DNA of 64,000 nucleotides, from the NCBI GenBank assembly GCA_024138025.1, contig JAMXBD010001039.1, forward strand, positions 450,035-514,034, given 5' to 3'. Shown here piece after piece: positions 22,622 to 33,850 of the stretch. The DNA comes from Combretum micranthum. Lineage: Eukaryota; Streptophyta; Magnoliopsida; Myrtales; Combretaceae. A model generated the notes under the pieces. That model was not told the DNA's origin. It saw only the letters and a program-made list of their open reading frames with translations, and did no database searches. Both the position numbers and the translations under genes were made by a program. The first letter of the stretch is position 1; each line of letters starts with the position of its first letter.

Positions 22622-22952
22622 GTGCATGTAATGAGAAAGATCAGAAAACTTCGCAAATAAAATAGTTTCTGAAAACTCATAAAACACATCAATAAATTCA
22701 TAGATATAAAACATCAGTCGTAACCATTTATTGTACAATACAAAACGGCAACCGAAAGAAAATAGTTTCTGAAAGGCGAATGGCATGTTTAAGCACTAAT
22801 TATTTGGGCACATTTGCCTTCTCGCATACCATAAGCTGTCCATGAAAACATTAGCATGTGTGCACTTAACGACGACTCGTTCTTAAACAAAAATTTTGAT
22901 TTGCAGTCTTCCATTCAATAATAAATCATATCAGCAAGAATAATTAGAGAAA
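22622..22952. other. Spacer between the copia element and the C2-domain gene
   Basis: No gene or RNA is visible. The part next to 22952 should hold the 3' end of the minus-strand C2-domain transcript. AATAAA-like strings on the minus strand cannot be assigned with confidence. Confidence 0.4.
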
Positions 22953-23493
22953 CTAAGCACGTCCATAATGAGAATAATTAATATTATGGTTCCAAATAGG
23001 AACACCAGTTACAATCCCTACACTTTCTTTCTTCTTCTCCACCGGAATCGCTGATTCTGGTTGCAACGACGACGTCGAACAACCGTAAAATGGCGACATA
23101 ACTCTTACAGAAAGATTAACAATCCCATTCCTATATCCATTGGCATCCCTCAACCTATAACTCAAAAAATGCAAGTAATTCTCAGGATAGTCACCAATAA
23201 AATCCGACACCGGAACTCTCGCCATACCAATATACGATCACCGGAGGACGATCTCCGGTGCACTTCAACGATCAGAGAGTGTATAAGCAATGGTAAGTCC
23301 ACGTGCAGCTTCTCGTTCCATGTGGGGTAGTTGTCACCTTTTGCGCCGATTTTCGTGAGTACAGTTCGGGAGAATCAGTTTTCACGACAACAAAAGCGTT
23401 GTTTTTAATGGGATTTCCGTTTATACGAAGGTCTTCAGCTGATATAATGGTGAGTTCTAGGGTTCTTGCATGAGGGCTAGTCTGATGCGCCAT
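22953..23493 (-). pseudogene. BON1-associated-protein-like C2-domain gene, two frameshifts
   Basis: This is the only probable host gene. The ATG at 23493-23491 opens MAHQTSPHARTLELTIISAE and DLRINGNPIKNNAFVVVKTD, the first strands of a C2 domain in the style of plant BAP1/BAP2 proteins. These are membrane-associated partners of copine BON1 that restrain cell death. Near 23333-23336 one G is missing (GTGACAAC), and the next frame carries DNYPTWNEKLHVDLPLLIHS and LIVEVH. A second missing base near 23227-23230 leads to MARVPVSDFIGDYPENYLHF, LSYRLRD and NGIVNLSVRVM. The C-terminus ends GIVTGVPIW ... HYGRA. Without the two gaps it would be an intronless protein of about 180 residues, the family's usual size. 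It could be a pseudogene or a functional gene with two sequence errors. Confidence 0.8.
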
Positions 23494-23534
23494 GACGGGA
23501 TTTGGAGGATAATGTTCTCAAATGAATGTTTGAT

Positions 23535-23546
23535 GAATATAAATAG
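23535..23546 (-). promoter_or_regulatory. Putative TATA box of the C2-domain gene
   Basis: The minus strand reads CTATTTATATTC about 42 bp before the ATG at 23493. It fits a core promoter with a short leader, but it rests on position and composition only. Confidence 0.5.
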
Positions 23547-24382
23547 TTGTTTTGAGCAATAACAAAAAGAAAGATCGAAATACGTTTTCTGCTTAAACCA
23601 TATTATATAGATAGAGAGGAAAGGCAGAGTTTGGATGAAGATAAACTAAAAATACTAAAAAAAATTATTAGTATTATGGTCCTCACTTTACCCTATGATT
23701 TTTCAACTTTACGATTTTATAAGACTCTTAAGTTTATCCATGCATAAACTCATTGTTTTTTAGGGAATCATTGTTTATATATTTTTGGGTAAATACTTGC
23801 GATTTCAACTAACTCTATATATAAGTTCAACAGAATATTATTCTTTACTAAGTTTAATGATATTACCTAGATTTAAAAAGGTTAATATATAAAAAATATA
23901 ATTGTGTTTTTAAATCTCATCAACTATTCGGATTATTTATATATTTTTATCTCATTTTAGTTTGATTTTACATACTCTCTAACTCTTTCTCTTTCTCTTT
24001 CTTCCCTACAACTCTTGTTAAACAATTATAGAATTCATTCAAATTGAGTTATAATTGTAAAGTTTATAAGAATAATTATTTATTTCTTTTATAATTAAAA
24101 TTTTAAGATAAGTTAGAAAGTTAGATCCTCTTTCAATTGATAACTTCTTTCAAATAAATAAATAATAGTAAGAATTTAATTTTTACACTACATGCTCATT
24201 TTTATATGTATACTATATTATGGATCAAAAGTTATATGAAAAAACCAACTTAATTTCTTTATATATTTTTATCTATTATATAAAAGTTTTTTTTTTTATA
24301 ACTTTTGCATGAGTATCTATAGTTTTTCAAAATTATTTTATATAGGTTATAAAAACATATGTTTTCATGTATTAATTCTAGA
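23547..24382. other. Upstream region of the C2-domain gene, AT-rich spacer
   Basis: It contains no other frame or RNA gene. A CTCTTTCT-rich stretch lies at 23979-24005. The distal part runs into a terminal-inverted-repeat element. Confidence 0.45.
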
Positions 24383-25512
24383 GTAAATTACGTATACACC
24401 CATTGGAAAGTTTTGAAATTGCATGGACCCTTTAGTTTTAGAAAACTTAAGACTTAAGACTTATACCGCTTAAAATATTTGTGGGTCCCATGTTTTAATA
24501 TGTTGGTGTGTTATATTGTTGACATAAAAAAATTGACTACATTAAATGCCATGTTATATTTATTTATTAGTGTAGCAAATAATTATATTAAAAAACATAA
24601 TCAATAAAAATGATCAATATAAAACAAACAAACAAAAGATTTAAAAAAAAAGCAACATAAAAATAAAATAGATATAAGAAAATATATAATTATTATACCC
24701 TCTATTTGTCATGTAAGTCTCCAGTGAAAAGTAAAGAAATTAAAAATGTTATCATTTGCGTGAGAAATTGATTCTGTATGTCTAACCCAATAGTATTAAG
24801 CAAACACAACATAGACTGCCAATCGGATCTCATGTTTAGAAAAATAATAACTTAAAATTATTATAAACTAACCAATTTAGGAAAAATTGGTCAAAAGAAA
24901 AGAAGAAAATAAAAAAAAATGCAAGAGGCTAACACTTTATGCACAAGAATGCACCCAATAACAAAGCAATGTAGTATAATCATTTCAGGTTTAAATATCT
25001 ACATACAGTGTTTTAATAACAATAAAACATAAGAAAATATAAAGTAATGAAACACCCATTTGGTTCTTCTATTTAGCCGTGTCATATTGTAATTGTTAAG
25101 GGATTTCCTATCATAGTATTTGGTTTTGAATATTTTATATTGTGATTTAATGTCTTATATGTTATAATCATTAAGTGATTTGAATAATCGGGATTCAAGT
25201 TCTGATATTTCATAGGGATTGAAATCATAATTTTGCAGGTTTGGGTTAAGATTTTTATTGGCTGCAATTTTATTTATTTTTTTCTTTTAAACTATTTGGA
25301 TAGGTATTTTCATGGATCCAATTTATTGCTAGAAAAGGAGTTAAATTTTACACGTTAGCATAACATTTAATGTAGTTATTTTTTTATTTTTATGTCAATA
25401 CACGTCAGCACTCAGTATATTAAAAAGTAGGATCCAAGAGTCTAAGTATTGTGTTTTTTAAAAGTAGGGTCTATCAATTTTAAAAATTTTCGTGGATGTT
25501 CATGTAATTTAC
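24383..25512. mobile_element. Non-autonomous element with ~190-bp terminal inverted repeats
   Basis: The left arm (24383-24575) and the reverse complement of the right arm (25320-25512) share GTAAATTAC at the tip, ATGGACCC/ATAGACCC, AACTTAAGACTTA/AATACTTAGACT, GTGGGTCCCA/TTGGATCCTA, TTGACATAAAAA and ACTACATTAAATG. Flanks TAATTCTAG and TAATTATAA agree at 7 of 9 positions, which would suit a Mutator-like 9-bp duplication. No transposase is present. The arms are diverged, so it is old. Confidence 0.55.
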
Positions 25513-27058
25513 TAATTATAACTTCCAAATCTATAGCTCCTTTAATGTTTTTGCGTAGAATTGTGACTTTGACAATTTTGATTCGCACTAATAAATATAT
25601 AAGAAATATCTATTTTAGTACATTAAAAAATAAAATCCATAATATGTACTTATAGACTATTAGACGATTCAAGTCGATCGCAAAATCGAAATATATAAAT
25701 ACTATCGACTTCTTTCTTTTCATCATTAAAGATGAAAGAGTTAGTGGACTTGTTTAACACGACTCGACCTTTACAGGTGGATATATTTTTCTGCCAAAAG
25801 CATGTAAAAGCCAACGAAGATGCTTGGAGTTGTTGACAACATTAACGACGAAGAAAGAGATGGATCCGAGGTTCCCGTCTCTCCACAACATTGCTTGCAT
25901 TGGAAGAATAATGATATTAATAATTTAACTTGAGAACAACTCCAAGGAAATTTACTAATTCAACAGATTGAGATAACACGTTTGCATAATGGAGGAAACG
26001 TGGCCTGGTTGGTCCACTGCCATTTATATACCTAAATTTCAAATACCCATATATATATTTTTGGAAAAAGAATCTGCTGTCCGGGATTGCTGTTTCTGTT
26101 GTGTGTTTATAAATAAATAACCAACACATGTTAAGAAGTGTTTTTTAATTTTAAATTATTTTAGATATATATTTTTTAATTTATTAAAAACGTATCAGAT
26201 ATTTATTAACCGGAACAGAAAAGAAACGTCACGTTGGAACACATTTTCATCACTTTGGTAATGGGCAACTATCATGAGAAATGTTACGAAACTAGCTAGG
26301 ATAGAGATCATTGTCAGTGGCTAGACATTACGTCCACGCACAGGCATCATGTGGGAAGACTTTGATAAAAATAATGAATGACCGAGAAACGACTCCTATA
26401 GAGGGCAAAAAAGGAATAATACTATTAGAGCGTTTTTCAAATTTTCTTTTCTCCATTTACTTTATTATCATTATTTTTTTTATGTTTTTCGCCGGAGGAA
26501 TGCGATAATAATGCTTATATGTTATCTCTCGAACAAAAAGTATAATGGAATAAAGCAATAACCTTACACTCTTACTGTCATGCTCTCAGTATAAAATGCA
26601 ACTACTCTACCACATAATCTTATCAAATATAAAGACTCGGGTACTAATAAAATCCCTTATATTCATATAATCTATTTTAACACGTAAGGTTAAAGGAGTA
26701 AATCTGTAGCCCCCAACAAGTACAAATAAGCTTTTTAAAAACTTTACCTCAAAAATTTTTTTAAAGTAATATCGACTTGATCACTATTATGGTCTTACAA
26801 ATAGATACAAATGCTGTTCCACTGTTCATGTGTTACTTTATCCATAAAAAGTATCATAGCCTCTCATTCTTAAACACGTATTGTTCTTGTTGCGAGCCTA
26901 ACAATCGAGTGCATATCTCTTTTTTATTTTTAAAGTGAATAACTTGGTTAATTCCTGCCACCCTCAATCTATAACTCATTCAAAAAGTATAATAGACACT
27001 TACATTTGGGAATACTATTACCCTTTTAAGATCTTTTGTCTAAATAAAGTCATAATAA
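25513..27058. other. AT-rich spacer, no gene recognised
   Basis: Frames at 25917-26129 and 26311-26508 give proteins without recognisable domains. I see no RNA gene. Confidence 0.45.
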
Positions 27059-27292
27059 TGGGAAGCACTTAAGTCAAGTCGCACATGAAACAAAATATAC
27101 TAACCTAGCACACACCTAGTACATTTTACACATGGAATAAATATACTAACCTAGAATAAGATATATTGACCTGAACATTTTGCACCTGGGACAAAAATAC
27201 ACTACACCTAGAACAAAATAAACTACCTGAATAAACACTTGTACACAAATCGCCGTACATAAAAAATGAACGACTTGACCTAAGTATTTCCG
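27059..27292. mobile_element. Small MITE-like element (234 bp)
   Basis: The left end TGGGAAGCACTTAAGTCAAG and the reverse complement of the right end CGGAAATACTTAGGTCAAG pair for about 20 bp. Flanks CATAATAA (27051-27058) and CATGATAA (27293-27300) match at 7 of 8 positions, as for an 8-bp target duplication. The interior has imperfect repeats of ACTAACCTAG and ACACCTAG. Confidence 0.55.
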
Positions 27293-28817
27293 CATGATAA
27301 CCCCAGCCTTTTTTTGTCTTGATTAGTCATGGAATAGTTCAGCAATTGGCAAGGATCTACTCTAATAGTTTTTATAATGATTTGATTAATAGTAGTTAAT
27401 AGTGAAATCAATAAATACTAATGAGCCTTTTCTAACCACTTAGATTATATTTTTTATTTGTGTTGACTTAATGTATATTACTATTATAACCTTATAAACC
27501 AAAACCTCTTTCACATTTAATGTGGGGCTTTCATCCTTACGGGGCATTACATAATCTCGAGAACAATAATCCTGGTTATTATCAACTACTTAAATTGAAA
27601 GTTAGCATAAATATTTTGATTTTTTTTTATTTGCTAAAACAATCCAACTTACAACATAAACATGTCTCCATAGTTTAACTTCTGCTACTTATAATCATAG
27701 TCATTTCTACTAGTGAATCCACTTCCATCTAGAAAAGCATTTCCTATTGAATCATCATTAAAATCTGTATGGTGAATTCGTTGTAACTGGTTACTCACGT
27801 GTGATAGGCTTGCCGATCGACTTGAAACTGATGACATTTGTATAGATGTCATAGAGAGAGGCATAAGATGAAGAATAGGAAAACCTAGTTTTTTGAGTGT
27901 GCAAGTATGATAGAAGATTAAATTAAATAGATTCGATCAGTTATGACTCATTCATCACTGATTGTAAGCTTTAATCTTTCTTGGAAGCATTTCCACAGAG
28001 TTTCCTTATTGCTTTCAATCTTAGCAATATGATGAATTGACCCAAATAAGAAGACAAACATCTTATTTGTAGATGGTGGAGGCTAGTAGTAGCTGTTGGA
28101 AGACTTTTGGATTAATGGTTGAGATGGAGCATTACATGCAACCATTGGATCTCTTCTATGGACCAACAGTTAGAATTCATCTTCTTTTTTATATGCATGG
28201 GCATGGGCTTTGGATATGGGCTTGAAATAGAATAAGAGCTTTTATAATATAAAAGGATCCCATTTTTCTCATTAAAATAGCTCATATTTAATGTAAAATA
28301 GAAATATGCGTATTTTATTTTATATGAGCTCTATTTTATTCAAACAAAACCCAAATTAGCCTAAAAAGATAATTTTGAAGTCTATTTTTCACACATGAGA
28401 ATATTAAATTAGGCAAAGAGTGAAATAAACTAGTCTAACAATCACTGCCTTCGAGCCTACCAAGCCAAGTTTCCCTATGACATCCCTTATTAGACTTAGT
28501 TTTCTAAGCCCTATGACTAGCCTAAAAGATCGAACCATGGCATCAATTTGGGCTCCAAGCTCAATTACCAAAATGATCCTTACATTTTGTTTCCTAACCA
28601 AAAGTTCCTTTAGCAAAGTCAAAAAAGGGTTTGCTAGCATTTCATTAAGTGGAGGTCATCTTCAAATTTGTTGCCGAACACTATTGAGAAGTTGCACTTG
28701 ACACAAAGTTGTGTACTACATTGATATAGCTAATACTTCTCGTATTTGTCGATAAATTAAAGTAAGTTGAAGCAATCTTCTTCAAACTGAATGTCGAATA
28801 TCTAATCAGGCAAGTTT
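27293..28817. other. Spacer with an unassigned two-way open stretch near 28.4-28.7 kb
   Basis: At 28404-28701 both strands are open for about 75 codons. The minus frame (MLANPFLTLLKELLVRKQNV) is Leu/Val/Arg-rich, but I do not recognise a family. It may be part of a degraded element. The rest is featureless. Confidence 0.35.
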
Positions 28818-28822
28818 GTTAT

Positions 28823-29092
28823 TGTGTGGGTATGAATCCGGATGCAACAATCACGTGCGTGTCGCGTGACTATCGCGCTACGCGTGACCTAGGGAAACAA
28901 CACGTGATAGGATGATCAAGAGAGAATCATGTAGGGAGGAGGAGTAGGCAATCTCAATAGGCTCTAACACACGTGTGACAGGTAAGGGAGCCAAATAGCA
29001 TCAACCTCACTTAGTACTATGTGTGGGTATGTTCTTGAGTAAATTAAGTGTTTGATTCACCAAGATAGAAATCCGGCAGCACGACGACGTTC
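28823..29092 (+). repeat. Left inverted arm
   Basis: It carries TCACGTGCG, AACACGTGAT and ACACGTGTGA (G-box cores) and TCGCGTGAC/ACGCGTGAC repeats. The tip motif TGTGTGGGTATG recurs inside the arm at 29020-29031. Confidence 0.85.
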
Positions 29093-29536
29093 GTCCAAGA
29101 TTTCATCTTATCCAAATGAGGTAAGGACTAAGGTATTTATAAAGAATCTAGCTGTCGATATCGTCCGTCAGATGAGACAGACAACCGATGGCTAGGATGA
29201 GTCCCTCTCATTATGGATATGGATGTGGGCTCCCTTATGGACCCAGGCCCATAAGGCCTTCATTGTAATGTGTGTGAGCCAATTTGAGAAAGGTTGGAGT
29301 TGGGCAGGCTAATTCCGATGGACCCTACTCCAAGCCTTCCATGCCTATTCTCCCATGATCATCCCAATTGAATTGGGCCTAACTCTTTAAGCCTTGTCAC
29401 ATTAGCCCAAAGAGTTAAATCCAAATAAGAATTAGGCTCAAGGCCTTTGTAATCAAATTTGTACATCTACATTTTATCCCCTGACCAAAGTCTTTCGAGC
29501 CATGTCGAAAGACTTTTGGGCATTAATCAAGCCCTT

Positions 29537-30067
29537 TCAAATGACAAAAGTCTCATCCAGCGCATGTGTGCTAGCTGCACTGCTGCTTGGTGTGTTAATT
29601 TCTAAATGGCTTGCAATGTAGGAATCTGGTGCAACATTGTCAAGTAAATCTCCTTCTTTAGGAACAAAGCCTGAGATACTCGACAAGCTGCAGCCTGTAA
29701 TAAAGGCTCTTTGTCGTTTTCGAACCAACTTTCCAGTAATTGTTTGCATTTGAGAACTCTGTTGCACCCTCTAGGAGTAGAATCTTGATAGAAGCTTATT
29801 CACTGCATTGTTTTCGTTCGTTTGAGTGATCTTGTTCCTTTACTCCCAAAACAATGTGTTATGCCTGTGACATGAATCTTCCTCGCTTACTTTGCATGAA
29901 TAGTTTATACTATCATAAATTGAGCCCGATTGAGCCTGTATCGATTTTTTGAATCTTCTTGCTCTTCTAATAAAGACTTTGCTTGAGTTGGGTCTTATGA
30001 AGCCCTCTACCATATCATCATTCATACTTGTCTCAATCGAATCAAAGTGAAGAGCAATATATATCAT
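29537..30067 (-). pseudogene. Unrecognised coding-like remnants inside the inverted-arm element
   Basis: Two minus frames, 29840-30067 (MIYIALHFDSIETSMNDDMV and a basic RRARRFKKS patch) and 29537-29767 (MQQSSQMQTITGKLVRKRQR and an SSSAASTHA tail), have normal protein-like composition but no domain I recognise. They could be captured gene fragments or parts of a decayed element protein. Stops separate them. Confidence 0.3.
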
Positions 30068-30289
30068 TCCTATAAGGTAGGGTATCGGAGCACTTCAGGT
30101 TTCTTCCAGAAAAATGATGTTAAACATTGATCTTCCATAAAATATAGTCCCATAATATGTAAATCATAACTTCCACCGTTGATGTTTGTTGGAGAAGATT
30201 ATAGAACCTTCCTGTAAAACCCTAGAATATATAATATGCTTTTTTTTACCAAAAAAGGAAACCTATCTAAATAAACCTAAAGCGAAAAT

Positions 30290-30440
30290 AGATGAGCAGA
30301 CGAGATTAATGCCACAGATGGCATATAAAAAAAGATTATCCTATGAAAAGATATGACATGAAGAAAAGTTACTAAAAATAGTAAAAACGCGGTTTTGAAG
30401 GCCTAAATGAAGGAATTTGACTGAAAACCAGCTTGGGTCA
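30290..30440 (-). repeat. Dispersed retroelement-leader repeat, second copy
   Basis: The reverse complement resembles 4320-4460, including TATGCCATCTGTGG. It lies inside the inverted-arm element, so the element's interior is partly made of retroelement debris. Confidence 0.4.
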
Positions 30441-31187
30441 TGAGCAAAGCTGATGAGTATTGCTCGTTGAACCGTTTCCCTTCAGAATATGGTCTCGCTC
30501 GGTAAAAATTCAAAACTCCCCAAAATTACGAAACTGCCATCTCAAAATCACGAAACTGCCATCGACACTATTTTTCCTTTTCTGCTAACGTTTTTTTTAA
30601 AAATTATTTCTGAATTCATACTATTTGATTCACATGCACCCTGCCCCTGCATGCCAGCATGCGAATTTGGTACAATGTGGTACTATTTTGTACCATTAGT
30701 GAGGTGTTCGCTTCTGATTGGTTCATTAGGCACTCATTCCTCCTTTTCCATTTTATCTGCTAAATGAGGCACAACATTTAGCAACGTCCTTCTTTTCGTC
30801 TGCTAAATATAAAGCACTACTACCCACATTCCCCATGACAAGCAGCTGCAAATAACAATAACCTTCATGGTTTCACTTACCACCATGAAGAAGAAAAATT
30901 GAAACTCTCTCTTTCTTTCTCCTACTGTGCTCTGCCCTAACACACCAAAAATAGTATAACCTATATTGTAGTGGTCATTCTCGGAGGTCGGTCGGTCGGG
31001 ACAGCTGACAAAGAGACCCCTTGAGAGTCAAAAGAAGACACTTTTGGTTGTAGTTAGCTGCCACTGTGCCTCACTTGACCTCTTGGTATACTCTATTCGG
31101 TTGGAATGAGACCGCTCTGAGTCGACTGCTGCTCAACTTTGAATGAGAAGCTTGTAATGCTACTCCACACATTCCCGGAATGCCCCT

Positions 31188-31457
31188 GAACGCCGTCGTG
31201 CTGCCGGATTTCCGTCTTGGTGAATCAAACACTTAATTTACTCAAGAACATACCCACACATAGTACTCAGTGAGGTTGATGCTATTTAGCTCCCTTACCT
31301 GTCACACGTGTGTTAGAGCCTATTGAGATTGCCTACTCCTCCTCTCTACACGATTCTCTCTTGATCATCCTATCACGTGTTGTTTCCCTAGGTCACGCGT
31401 AGCGCGATAGTCACGCGACACGCACGTGATCGTTGCATCCGGATTCATACCCACACA
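31188..31457 (-). repeat. Right inverted arm
   Basis: This is the reverse complement of the left arm. Most differences are transitions, consistent with cytosine methylation decay after insertion. Confidence 0.85.
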
Positions 31458-31462
31458 GTTAT

Positions 31463-31763
31463 TACATAACTACTTTACGATATTGAGTAGACCAATATGT
31501 CCTATACTTCTAAACCACTATTGAGAGATTCATTTCCTTGCATTATTCTATATTGTATTCTATAATAGTCATCTTATGCCTTCTCATAACAACTCCCACC
31601 CCCTCATTTTTTCCATTTTTTTATAATGCTTACTAATTGAATAAAAACATTAAATTAAGCTCAAAGACACAGTAGTAAATGGAGAAAATGCAATTGTTGA
31701 AGTGTTGCGTAGCTTCAAGGGAAGCCCCTGCGATATGTTGAAACCCCCTATATTTCACCAGTC

Positions 31764-31801
<38 letters not shown>

Positions 31802-32603
31802 AATTCAATAAACTATCTCCAAAACCAACTCCTATAATATTCCGTGATTTAAGCTAATTTTTTTGGTGTAGCTCAATCTTTATATTTTCCTTTGTCGTGA
31901 AATTGATATAGGGACCAATATTTACTATTCTCTTTTTCCCTTTTCGTACTTTCTTTTTCCACTTTTTCTTTCCCACTTTTTTTTTTCAAAAACTATAATC
32001 AACCTAGACCCTTTTCAAAAGTGAATCATTCTTCACCCTTAATTCTCATTGTTTACGTTTTCATCTTTTTTTTTTTTTTTCAGAAACTTCATATTTTTTT
32101 ATAGTTTCAATTCTTATTTGATTGTCTTCCTAATCAATTCCTTTTCTTTTCTTCTTTCAATATTTGCGGGATATTCTCGACCTGACTTGTCAATGTCCTA
32201 AAAAAAATGGATAGATAATAGTTTCTATAGATCTTGACTCATGAAGGAACTCATCAACAACCATTCCTAAACTTATCTACCAATCTTTGCTTGTACACCA
32301 TATATTAATATTCTCAATTTTATTGCTACCGTCAAAGCAAAAGGACATTGGAGAGTTTAAATAATTGATTATGAAAAGTAGGGATGGGAAGTACCAGAAG
32401 ATCTAATCCCACGTCAATGGCTTTACTCCATTGTGAAAAACTAGACAACTTCCTAGAAATTGAATTACTCTATCATCTTTACCAATTAAGATCTTGTCTT
32501 CACTCATTATAACTTCACCTCACCTTGATTCTCAGTGACACAATATTCATCTGGTGATGTTTTGGTTGATACATCACCGAACAACACCAATTATAGCGCT
32601 TTT
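31463..32603. other. AT-rich spacer with microsatellite
   Basis: A 31-nt (TA)n lies at 31769-31799, and T-rich runs lie at 31978-31986 and 32067-32081. No gene is seen. The last bases adjoin the start of the large gypsy LTR. Confidence 0.5.
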
Positions 32604-33667
32604 TGTAATCCTTAAGTTTTTCCATAGGTTAAGTTAGCATTTAAAATTGAAAATTAATATAAAACTAGTATTAAAGTGGAATAAATGGTACAGTTAGTAA
32701 GTTTATATATGATAAAATGTATAAAAGGACCTAAGTCGTTTAGAAGCCTAAAAATTTCAATTAGGTTATTTTAAACTGTCTATCAAATATTTTTCTTTCA
32801 AACTCTCTTAGAAACTTAGATTTCTAAAATTTAAACTGTAAATTATAAGGAATTACATTATAGATTTTCATAAAAAAAATATTTGTTTAAGTAAATTTAT
32901 AAATTATGTTTATCAAACTTTGCATTAATTTCAAATTGTCAAATTTTTAATGCATTATGCTTTAAGAAGCCCATTTTATGCATGATTTAAGCACAATTCT
33001 TTTTCAAGACAAACAAGCCCATTCCCGACCTTATTTACTATGCACATCCATACACACAATAGCTCTTAATATGCCTCTAAAGTGAATACTACTTTATCTA
33101 AGTATAAGAGATAATTATCAAATTATTTAGGCAAAATCACTCCCTCCTCTTCCTTCTAGCAAGTGCCCTCCTTACAAACACACACATCACATTTTCCTTC
33201 ATCATTTTCTTATCCAAAATTATCCAAAAGCCCTAGTTAAATTTCCATCAACAAGTCAAGATTCAAGTTAGGAAAGTCACTATATACTTTTACCTTGTTA
33301 ATTTATAAGATAAGTAGTGTAAAATAATATTCTTGTTAGTTAATATTGAATGTAAGGTTGTTAAGAGTATTGATGTTATATAGGCAAAGTTGAGTTGTGA
33401 AGTTTGTAATTTAAGTCCTAAATCATGTATATTATAGGCAATGGTTGGCTTGTTGGGGTTGATGTTGAGGATAGCCAAGTGTAAGGTAATATGAAGTTGA
33501 AAGGGATGAATATAAACCTTATAAATTGATGTTAATGAGTTTTGGTTGGGAACAAGATTTTTGTAGTTGGTTAAGATGCGTAAAATTTTAGAGTTTTGAT
33601 GCATGTTTCGTTAAGTGCTTGATATGGAGCAGGGTAGAGGGCATGGCACATTCTATGTGCATTCTAG

Positions 33668-33850
33668 GTGGGTACGCCCCTTGATGCAGGGTGTGGCAGG
33701 GGCATCGTAGCCCTTGTATTTACCTTTAGTTGGATACATCCCTTAATATAAGGGATGGCAAGGGGCGTGGTAGCCTTATTTCCAACCTTGGTTGATAAAC
33801 CCCTTGATACAGGTATCGTGAGGGGCGTATGGGCCTCTAATCTCATATCA
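33668..33850. repeat. 61-bp minisatellite inside the LTR, 3 units
   Basis: Units start at 33668, 33729 and 33790. Each has a (G)TTGGATA/GTGGGTAC opening, CCCCTTGAT or CCCTTAATA, AAGGGATGGCAAGGGGCG-like G-rich cores and a TAGCC or GGGCC end. The minus-strand open frame here just translates the repeat. Confidence 0.75.

Larger units (their letters stand above)
28823..31457. mobile_element. Unusual 2.6-kb element with 270-bp inverted arms and a 5-bp target duplication
   Basis: The arms 28823-29092 and 31188-31457 are inverted copies of equal length, with about 8 differences and no indels (near 97%). The element starts TGTGTGGGTATG and ends CATACCCACACA. It is flanked by exact GTTAT at 28818-28822 and 31458-31462. 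The arms are CpG-rich with several CACGTG cores, unlike their surroundings. The interior has no recognisable transposase, integrase or RT. Class is open. The long arms suggest a Mutator-like or foldback element, but the TG/CA tips and 5-bp duplication are those of a retroviral-type integrase. Confidence 0.8.

Noticed and set aside
28477..28701. Overlapping frames on both strands as a captured gene
   Set aside because: No recognisable domain, start context or homologue is visible. It is left as unassigned spacer.
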